This document shows, piece by piece, positions 1-4,265 of a DNA stretch of 7,533 nucleotides. Position numbers and translations under genes: made by a program. The stretch comes from Trebonia sp. (GTDB taxonomy: Bacteria; Actinomycetota; Actinomycetes; Streptosporangiales; Streptosporangiaceae), in assembly GCA_030038035.1 (NCBI GenBank), contig JASHPP010000745.1, forward strand, positions 1 through 7,533, in the 5' to 3' direction. The notes under the pieces are model-generated. The model was given only the letters and a program-made list of their open reading frames with translations, made no database searches and was not told the origin of the DNA. Position 1 is the first letter of the stretch; each line of letters opens with the position of its first letter.

Positions 1-287
1 CTCGCGCCTTCCCGCCTGTAGAGCGCGGACAGCTCGCGCTGCAGCCGTTCCGGCTGCCTGGCGAAGCGCTTGCGCAGCGCCTCGACCTGCGGCGCGAGCC
101 TGGCCAGCGCGGCCTGCCCGCGCAGCGCGCGAAAGCTCAGCGGCATGACGAGCAGCCGGACCGCCGCGGTGAACACGACGATGCCTGCGACGGCGGCCAG
201 GCCGCCGAGGACGGGGGTAAGGACGGTGGTGAGGGCGTAGACGAGGTGGTACGCGGCGTCCACGGGAACGCCGAACAGAGCGGACAT
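1..287 (-). CDS. yidC: YidC/Oxa1-family membrane protein insertase, N-terminal part (cut by window start)
   Basis: This is the N-terminal part (95 complete codons) of a YidC/Oxa1/Alb3-type insertase, which helps integral proteins enter the cytoplasmic membrane. A first hydrophobic segment at about residues 15-43 runs into VRLLVMPLSFRALRGQ. Arg44 sits where the conserved groove arginine of Gram-positive YidC lies. It is followed by the charged amphipathic cytoplasmic helices (APQVEALRKRF, ERLQRELSALYRREG) typical of the C1 region. The mature start close to the first core helix, without a large periplasmic domain, fits the short Gram-positive type. The ATG at 285-287 has GGAAGG 10 nt upstream, and no other in-frame start lies nearby. 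The gene lies 100 nt downstream of a small membrane-protein gene and not beside rnpA/yidD, so it is probably a second YidC-like copy rather than the housekeeping one (inference). The C-terminal helices are outside the window. Confidence 0.85.
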   Translation of the reverse strand, partial: MSALFGVPVDAAYHLVYALTTVLTPVLGGLAAVAGIVVFTAAVRLLVMPLSFRALRGQAALARLAPQVEALRKRFARQPERLQRELSALYRREGA

Positions 288-297
288 GGGCAGGCGA

Positions 298-303
298 CCT
301 TCC
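298..303 (-). promoter_or_regulatory. Ribosome binding site of the YidC-like gene
   Basis: On the minus strand GGAAGG is followed by 10 nt and then the ATG at 287. It is the only purine-rich Shine-Dalgarno-like run close to the start and supports that start. Its presence means this gene can be translated from within a polycistronic message, unlike the apparently leaderless gene upstream. Confidence 0.5.
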
Positions 304-387
304 AGCGCAGATGGGTTGGCTTGCTGGAGGCGGCCGCCACCAGGCCCCGGGCATGGGGTTACGGCAGGCGCTTTGAAACGCGCGGGA

Positions 388-687
388 TCAGGCGGCCGCC
401 GCGGCCGCCGAGGGTGCTCTCGGCCTGGCTCGCCCGCGGGCGTCCGGGTCGCGCTGCCGCACGAACGCGACGCGCCAGGACTTCTCCCGCAGCGCGGCGA
501 CGCGGCGCAGGACCGGAAGGCGGGCCGTCGCCCCGGCGTGGCTGGCGCCGACCGCGAAGCTGCCGACCAGCGCCACGGCCAGCACGGCGACCGTGAGCAC
601 GGCGGCGCGCTGCGGGGTATCGGCCCACATGAGGACGGGGAGCAGGTGTCCCGCCACCTGCCAGAGCCCGGACAGCGCGCTCAGCAC
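388..687 (-). CDS. Small two-helix membrane protein, DUF6412-like
   Basis: The product is 99 residues with two hydrophobic segments (about 4-20 and 28-48) and a basic C-terminal part containing ALREKSWRVAFVRQRDPDA (65-83), then an Arg/Pro-rich stretch and six alanines at the end (94-99). The RQRDPDA-x-GRxRPRAP pattern matches my memory of the small actinobacterial DUF6412 family, which tends to sit next to YidC-like genes. No biochemical role is known to me. It lies 39 nt downstream of the methyltransferase gene and 100 nt upstream of the YidC-like gene, on the same strand, so a role alongside the insertase is plausible but inferred. The start is GTG 687. It has no good ribosome site, but a TACGCT hexamer ends 6 nt upstream, which would suit a leaderless message. 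An internal GTG at codon 11 is a weaker alternative. Confidence 0.72.
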   Translation of the reverse strand: MLSALSGLWQVAGHLLPVLMWADTPQRAAVLTVAVLAVALVGSFAVGASHAGATARLPVLRRVAALREKSWRVAFVRQRDPDARGRARPRAPSAAAAAA

Positions 688-693
688 GCCTCT

Positions 694-699
694 AGCGTA
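694..699 (-). promoter_or_regulatory. Candidate -10 element (TACGCT) for a leaderless message of the small membrane protein
   Basis: Reading the minus strand, TACGCT (TAnnnT consensus) is followed by six bases and then GTG 687, so transcription would start at or next to the start codon. No convincing -35 hexamer is seen 16-18 nt upstream. The stretch also contains the overlapping palindromes GCGTACGC (695-702), GCGCCGGCGC (701-710) and GGCGCGCC (706-713), so the hexamer could be a chance match in GC-rich palindromic DNA. Confidence 0.3.
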
Positions 700-726
700 C
701 GCGCCGGCGCGCCAGGCAAAGAAGCG

Positions 727-1521
727 TCACGGGCCGGTGCGCGCGGCGGTGACCGCCACGGTGGCGTAGCTCATCGTGAAGCAGGGCGGCGCCGGGCCGA
801 TCGCGGCCCTGACGGCGTCGAGCACCTGCGCCGCCGCCGCCGGCGGCAGCCGGGTGAGGACGCCCGTGGTGGACATCAGTTCAAGCAGCTCGTCGAGCGT
901 GCGGGACTGCTCCCAGTCAAAGCGCCACTGCTCCGGCTCGCCGAACCCGCCCGCCTCCCGGATCCCGGCCGCGGCCCTGGTGAACCCCGGCTGGTAAGCG
1001 TCCAGGCCGGTCCGCGCCGGGTCGAGGCTGACCGGCGAGTCGGGCACAAGCCGGCGCATGGCCGTGGCGACCGCCTCCGCCACCGCTGCCGGCAACTGGT
1101 ACGCGTGCCAGAACACCGCCAGCAGGCCGCCCGGCCGCAGCACCGCCGCCGCCTTGGCGGCTCCCGCGACCGGGTCCACCCAGTGCCAGGCCTGCCCGGC
1201 GATGACCGCGTCGAACTCCCGGCCGACGCTGTCCCAGTCCTCGAACCTCGCCACCTCCACCGCGACCCCGGTCCGCCGGGCGAAGCCTGCCATCCGCGCG
1301 TCGGGATCGACGCCGAGCACCGCAGCGCCGGCCGCCTGGAACTGCCTGGCCTCGATGCCGGTGCCGCAGCCGACGTCGAGGACGTCGGGTCCCGGGCTGG
1401 CGGCGACGATCCGCGCCACCATCGCGTCCGGATAGCGGGGCCTGCTCCGGTCGTAGCGCTCGGGGTCCACGCCGAACGACTCCGCCATCTGCCTGTGCTC
1501 ATGCGGCTGTATAGTGGGCAC
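727..1521 (-). CDS. Class I SAM-dependent methyltransferase
   Basis: The 264-residue product has the methyltransferase Rossmann fold of the type 11 group: an N-terminal AESFGVDPERYDRSRPRYP segment (13-31) common in this subfamily, SAM-binding motif I VLDVGCGTG (47-55), an acidic strand-2 end at VDPD (71-74), the FDAVIAGQAWHWVDP strand-4 region (103-117) and the LRPGG turn (128-132). The last 100 residues are a cap-like helical region ending FTMSYATVAV. The substrate cannot be read from sequence; small molecules are the usual targets. GTG 1521 lies inside a 24-bp inverted repeat and sits 6 nt after a TATAGT hexamer, which suggests a leaderless message. ATG at codon 12 (1488) is an alternative, with only a weak purine run before it, and it would still keep every conserved motif. 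The gene is divergent to a TetR regulator, probably its repressor. Confidence 0.88.
   Translation of the reverse strand: MPTIQPHEHRQMAESFGVDPERYDRSRPRYPDAMVARIVAASPGPDVLDVGCGTGIEARQFQAAGAAVLGVDPDARMAGFARRTGVAVEVARFEDWDSVGREFDAVIAGQAWHWVDPVAGAAKAAAVLRPGGLLAVFWHAYQLPAAVAEAVATAMRRLVPDSPVSLDPARTGLDAYQPGFTRAAAGIREAGGFGEPEQWRFDWEQSRTLDELLELMSTTGVLTRLPPAAAAQVLDAVRAAIGPAPPCFTMSYATVAVTAARTGP
1510..1515 (+). promoter_or_regulatory. -10 element (TATAGT) of the TetR gene promoter
   Basis: TATAGT is followed by a likely transcription start near 1522, giving a leader of about 29 nt that includes the ribosome site at 1537-1543. The hexamer forms the outer half of the left arm of the inverted repeat, so the regulator probably represses itself. 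No clear -35 hexamer is seen 17-18 nt upstream (around 1486-1492). Confidence 0.55.
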
Positions 1522-1533
1522 ACGCCCACTATA
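1510..1533. promoter_or_regulatory. Perfect inverted repeat, likely TetR-family operator over two divergent promoters
   Basis: TATAGTGGGC (1510-1519) is repeated as its exact reverse complement at 1524-1533, separated by ACAC. It lies between the divergent start codons of the methyltransferase (1521, minus) and the TetR gene (1551, plus). The first six bases of each arm are TATAGT, a strong -10 match on the corresponding strand. A dimer bound here would block both promoters. The regulator identity is inferred from adjacency and from the common self-regulation of TetR proteins. Confidence 0.8.
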
Positions 1534-1557
1534 GACGGAGGGGACGCGCGGTGCCGA
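1528..1557 (-). promoter_or_regulatory. Promoter of the methyltransferase gene (TCGGCA-N18-TATAGT), leaderless geometry
   Basis: On the minus strand TCGGCA (1557-1552, 4 of 6 bases matching TTGACA) is followed by 18 nt and TATAGT (1533-1528). Six bases later comes GTG 1521. The -10 hexamer is the outer part of the right arm of the inverted repeat, and the candidate -35 lies within the first codons of the TetR gene. The -10 is the convincing part; the -35 is weak. Confidence 0.5.
1537..1543 (+). promoter_or_regulatory. Ribosome binding site of the TetR gene
   Basis: GGAGGGG lies 7 nt before GTG 1551. It is a good Shine-Dalgarno match and fixes the GTG as the start, since no other in-frame start codon has comparable support. 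Confidence 0.7.
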
Positions 1558-2150
1558 CGGGGATCGCCATCCGCGACGTGCGCGAGCAGCTGTTCGGCGC
1601 CGCCGAGGCAGTCCTGCTCAGGGACGGGCCGGCCGCGCTGACCAGCCGGGCCGTCACGACGCAGGCACGGGTCGCCAAGGGCGTGCTGCACCGGCACTTC
1701 GCCGACTTCGACGCCTTCCTCGCCGAGCTGGTGCTCGACCGCGCCGGCCGGATCGACGCCCAGGCCGCGGCGCTGCGGGAGTCGGCCGGGACAGGCACCG
1801 TGACCGGCCACCTCGCCGGGACGCTGACGGCCCTGTTCACGTCGGTCGCGCTCGCGATCGTCGCCCTGATCACGTTCAGGGACGAGCTGCGCGCCCGGCT
1901 GCGCCGCACCTGGCCGGGCGGGGTCCCCGTGCTGACAGAGGCGGTCGCCATCGTCGCCGGCTACCTGTCCGCGGAGCGGGAACTGGGCCGCGTCGCGGCC
2001 GATGCCGACGTCGACGCGCTCGCCGCCACGCTGATCGGAGCGGGGCACCTGCTGTTCGCCGACAGGAAGGGCACCCCGCCCGCTGCGGAGGCCGTCACGA
2101 ACATGGTGACAGGCGTCATCGGCGCCGTGCTGCGGGATCGCCGGCCATGA
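1551..2150 (+). CDS. TetR/AcrR-family transcriptional regulator
   Basis: The 199-residue product has the usual TetR length and layout. An N-terminal DNA-binding domain runs over about residues 8-62, beginning VREQLFGAAEAVLLRDG, with the helix-turn-helix at about 30-50 (LTSRAVTTQARVAKGVLHRHF) and the DFDAFLAELVLDRA helix after it. A variable, mostly helical ligand and dimer domain follows (about 66-199); it contains a hydrophobic stretch, LFTSVALAIVALITF, that could line a ligand pocket. The VLHRHF ending replaces the more usual LYxHF form of the recognition helix. The gene is divergent from the methyltransferase, and the 24-bp inverted repeat between them covers both -10 elements, so I infer that it represses itself and the methyltransferase, and possibly the downstream small membrane protein and YidC-like genes. 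The inducing ligand is unknown. Confidence 0.9.
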   Translation: MPTGIAIRDVREQLFGAAEAVLLRDGPAALTSRAVTTQARVAKGVLHRHFADFDAFLAELVLDRAGRIDAQAAALRESAGTGTVTGHLAGTLTALFTSVALAIVALITFRDELRARLRRTWPGGVPVLTEAVAIVAGYLSAERELGRVAADADVDALAATLIGAGHLLFADRKGTPPAAEAVTNMVTGVIGAVLRDRRP

Positions 2151-2262
2151 TCCCGAAGACTGCCGGGCGTCGCCCCACGGAGAAGGACTGAGCACGTCGC
2201 CGCGGACCGGCGCGAGCGGGAAGGGCGGGGCGTGGCGGCTCCGATCGGGCAACGCCAACGCG

Positions 2263-2268
2263 TAGCCT
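2263..2268 (+). promoter_or_regulatory. Candidate -10 element (TAGCCT) for a leaderless Uma2-family message
   Basis: TAGCCT is followed by seven bases and then GTG 2276, the same geometry as the exporter promoter at 4253-4266. No Shine-Dalgarno run precedes the GTG, which supports a leaderless start. The -35 region (around 2240-2245) is a poor match. The rest of the 2151-2275 gap shows no convincing terminator. Confidence 0.45.
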
Positions 2269-2275
2269 TGGGCTC

Positions 2276-2920
2276 GTGGCCTCAGCGTTCGACTTCAGCG
2301 ATCACAAGGCGGCGGCATACGCGCCGCAGATGACCTTTGACATGTACCTGGCATTCCCGGAGGACGCCAGCAAGCTGATTGAGGTCGTCGATGGCTGGAT
2401 CGTCCGGTGTGAGTCCGCCGAGCCAAGCCATCAGGCGATCCAGTTGAACCTCCTCATCGCGATCCGGGAGGCCGCAGGGCTCCGGGACCGGGCCAGGCGG
2501 ACCTGCCACCGGGTGCTCGGCGACATGGACGTCCTGATCGCCGACAGTCCGAAACTGCACTTCCGTCGTCCCGACGTGGTCGTCTATCGGTGCATCGACG
2601 ACGACCGGGGACGATGGGGACGCAAGCCGATCGCCGCCGATTGCCTGATCGCAGTGGAGATCGTGTCGGCCGACTCGATCACCACCGACATCCGGGACAA
2701 GCGCGCGGAGTACGCCGCCGCCGGCATCCCGCACTACTGGATCGTCCGGATGACCGATGACGACGGCCCCGCGATCTGCGTGGAACGGCTCCTGCTCACC
2801 TCGGACGGCGAGTACGCCAGGGAAGGGCTCGCGATCCGTGGCCGTGACTTCCATGCCATCGACACCATCAGTCCATTCCCGCTCAAACTCACCTGGGAAG
2901 CGCTGGACGAAGGCTTGTGA
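2276..2920 (+). CDS. Uma2-family (DUF820) PD-(D/E)XK nuclease-like protein
   Basis: The 214-residue product matches the Uma2 family, which has a restriction-endonuclease-like fold and is widespread in actinobacteria and cyanobacteria; its cellular role is unsettled. Visible features are the N-terminal LIEVVDGWIVRCESAEPSHQ segment (34-53), a nuclease-type acidic residue in RRPDVVVY (97-104), and the VEIVSADSITTDIRDKRAEY stretch (127-146) that carries the E...K part of the active site, followed by AGIPHYWIV (149-157). Start GTG 2276 lies 7 nt after TAGCCT and looks leaderless; ATG at codon 19 is an alternative. Codons such as TTT, ATT, GCA and CGT are more frequent than in the neighbouring genes, suggesting more recent arrival. 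The 3' end overlaps the convergent aminotransferase by 32 bp. No toxin or antitoxin partner or transposase is present nearby. Confidence 0.88.
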   Translation: MASAFDFSDHKAAAYAPQMTFDMYLAFPEDASKLIEVVDGWIVRCESAEPSHQAIQLNLLIAIREAAGLRDRARRTCHRVLGDMDVLIADSPKLHFRRPDVVVYRCIDDDRGRWGRKPIAADCLIAVEIVSADSITTDIRDKRAEYAAAGIPHYWIVRMTDDDGPAICVERLLLTSDGEYAREGLAIRGRDFHAIDTISPFPLKLTWEALDEGL

Positions 2921-4196
2921 ACCCGGGTCGGAGCACCACAGGCCGTAACCTCCTACCTGGGTAGCCGGCGGCCAGCTCCGCCACCGCGGACAGCAGGCGG
3001 TTCACGTCGGACGCGTCGTTGTAGTGCACCAGGCCGGCCCGGACCGCTCCGCCTGGCCGCAGGCCGAGCACGCCGCACAGCTCGAACGCGTAGTTGTCGC
3101 CGTGCCACGCGTTGACCCGGCGGGACGCCAGGTGCGCGGCCACGGCGCGCGGCGTCATTCCCGCGACGGTGAAGAACGCGGTCGGCGCGCGCCGCGCGGC
3201 CTTCCCGTACAGCGTCACGTGGCTCATCCCGGCCAGCCCGCTGAGCAGCCGCGCGAACAGCGACATCTCGAAGGCCTGCACCGCCGCCATCGAGGCGACG
3301 ATCCGCTCCCGCCGGGAACCGCCCGCGCCGCCCGGAGCCGCGAGCCCGGCGAGCCCGGCGAGCCCGGCCAGGTGATCCACCGCCGCCGTCACCCCGGCCA
3401 GGTCGGCGAACGGCAGCGTGCCGCGCTCGAACCGCTGCGGCACCTCATCGGAAGCGGGCGCCAGCTTGTCCGGCCGCAGCGTCTGCAGCAGCGACGGGGC
3501 GGCGATCACGGCCGCCACGTGCGGGCCCGCCCACTTGTACGCGCTGGTCGCGTAGAAGTCCGCGCCAAGCTCCGCGACGTCGACGGGCATGTGCGGGGTC
3601 GCGTGCACGCCGTCGACGTAGCACAGCGCGCCTGCCGCGTGCGCGCACGCGGCGATCGCCGCCACGTCCGGCCGCGTCCCGAGCACGTTGCTCGCCGCCG
3701 TCACCGCGACCAGCCTCGTCCGCTCGGTCACCAGGTCCGCGTACTGCGCGGCGGGCAGCTCCCCGGTCGCCGTGTCGGCCTCGGCCCAGCGGATGACCGC
3801 GCCGGCCCGCCCGGCGGCCTGCACCCACGGCCGGATGTTCGCGTCGTGGTCGAGCCGGGACACCACGACCTCGTCCCCCGGCGTCCACCCGCTGGCCAGC
3901 GCGGACGACAGCCGGTAGGTCAGCGCGGTCATGCTCGGCCCGAAGATGACGCCGTCGGCGACGCCGCCGGTCAGGTCCGCGACGGCCCGCCGGCAGCCCG
4001 CCACGATGGCCCCGGCGCGCTCGCTGGCCGCGAACGCGCCGCCGGTGTTCCCGATCCCCGCCCGGTACGCCGCGGCGATCGCCTCGATCACCGCCTGCGG
4101 CACCTGCGTCCCCGCCGCGCCGTCCAGGTAGGCGTGGCCGTCGCGCAGCGCCGGGTAGCTGGAACGCACGCGTGAGACATCGAAGGCCGCAGACAT
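2889..4196 (-). CDS. Class V aminotransferase, cysteine desulfurase-like (VC1184-type)
   Basis: The 435-residue product is a PLP enzyme of the SufS/NifS-like fold. Motifs in order: YLDGAAGTQVPQAV (23-36), GPSMTALTYRL (86-96), the LDHDANIRPW block (115-124) with cofactor-stacking His117, TAASNVLGT (166-174), YVDGVHATPHMPVD (193-206) with Asp195 for the PLP ring nitrogen, and SAYKWAGPH (218-226) with Schiff-base Lys221. The YKWxGPH form and the PW motif fit the cysteine desulfurase-like group known from VC1184; true desulfurase activity is not certain. Similarity to the family appears to stop near residue 407 (AVAEL). The remaining 28 residues, rich in Arg and Pro, are encoded partly antisense to the Uma2 gene and are probably an acquired read-on tail. 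ATG 4196 lies 8 nt after a TATCGT hexamer. No SUF partner genes are present. A 9-bp triplicate repeat lies at 3342-3368. Confidence 0.88.
   Translation of the reverse strand: MSAAFDVSRVRSSYPALRDGHAYLDGAAGTQVPQAVIEAIAAAYRAGIGNTGGAFAASERAGAIVAGCRRAVADLTGGVADGVIFGPSMTALTYRLSSALASGWTPGDEVVVSRLDHDANIRPWVQAAGRAGAVIRWAEADTATGELPAAQYADLVTERTRLVAVTAASNVLGTRPDVAAIAACAHAAGALCYVDGVHATPHMPVDVAELGADFYATSAYKWAGPHVAAVIAAPSLLQTLRPDKLAPASDEVPQRFERGTLPFADLAGVTAAVDHLAGLAGLAGLAAPGGAGGSRRERIVASMAAVQAFEMSLFARLLSGLAGMSHVTLYGKAARRAPTAFFTVAGMTPRAVAAHLASRRVNAWHGDNYAFELCGVLGLRPGGAVRAGLVHYNDASDVNRLLSAVAELAAGYPGRRLRPVVLRPGFTSLRPALPR
3342..3368. repeat. Three tandem copies of GAGCCCGGC within the aminotransferase gene
   Basis: The 9-bp unit occurs three times without interruption and encodes the repeated AGL tripeptides of the segment LAGLAGLAGLA (about residues 276-286) on the minus strand, just before a Gly/Pro-rich loop. 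Being a multiple of three, length changes would keep the frame, so copy number could vary between strains. Confidence 0.8.
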
Positions 4197-4204
4197 GGCG
4201 CCCC

Positions 4205-4210
4205 ACGATA
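4205..4210 (-). promoter_or_regulatory. Candidate -10 element (TATCGT) of the aminotransferase gene
   Basis: On the minus strand TATCGT is followed by GGGGCGCC and ATG 4196, so transcription would begin one to three bases before the start codon. TTGTCA lies at 4236-4231, a fair -35 match, but at a 20-nt spacing that is longer than usual. That hexamer overlaps the -35 of the divergent exporter promoter. Confidence 0.4.
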
Positions 4211-4229
4211 CCCCCCGGGGGAAAATCAG

Positions 4230-4258
4230 GTGACAACCCGCCCGCGGGAAATTAGGCT
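4230..4258 (+). promoter_or_regulatory. Promoter of the ABC exporter operon (GTGACA-N17-TAGGCT), leaderless geometry
   Basis: GTGACA (4230-4235, 5 of 6 bases of TTGACA) and TAGGCT (4253-4258, TAnnnT type) are exactly 17 nt apart. Seven bases after the -10 comes GTG 4266, so the expected transcription start coincides with that codon. The spacer contains the 8-bp palindrome CCCGCGGG (4241-4248). This is the best promoter in the window and it decides the start of the first exporter gene. Confidence 0.65.
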
Positions 4259-4265
4259 CCGCACA

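Noticed and set aside
286..1641. 451-codon plus-strand open frame over the left block
   Set aside because: It is antisense to the small membrane protein and methyltransferase, both of which show family motifs, and its product is Arg/Gly-rich low complexity.
2165..2175. GGGCG-T-CGCCC as a terminator after the TetR gene
   Set aside because: The loop is one base, no T-run follows, and such short GC palindromes are frequent at this base composition.
876..2258. 460-codon minus-strand open frame across the TetR gene
   Set aside because: It covers the TetR gene in antisense and the methyltransferase in the wrong frame; no motif is recognisable.
2282..2854. 190-codon minus-strand open frame antisense to the Uma2 gene
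   Set aside because: The plus strand has the Uma2 motifs RRPDVVVY and VEIVSADS in the expected order; the antisense product resembles nothing I know.
2276..2920. Uma2 gene as part of a toxin-antitoxin or defence pair
   Set aside because: No small partner gene lies next to it on the same strand, and the neighbours are an aminotransferase and a regulator with separate likely roles.
2889..4196. Aminotransferase as part of an iron-sulfur cluster (SUF) operon
   Set aside because: No sufB, sufC, sufD or sufU-like gene is nearby, and the YKWxGPH form fits the separate desulfurase-like group better than SufS.
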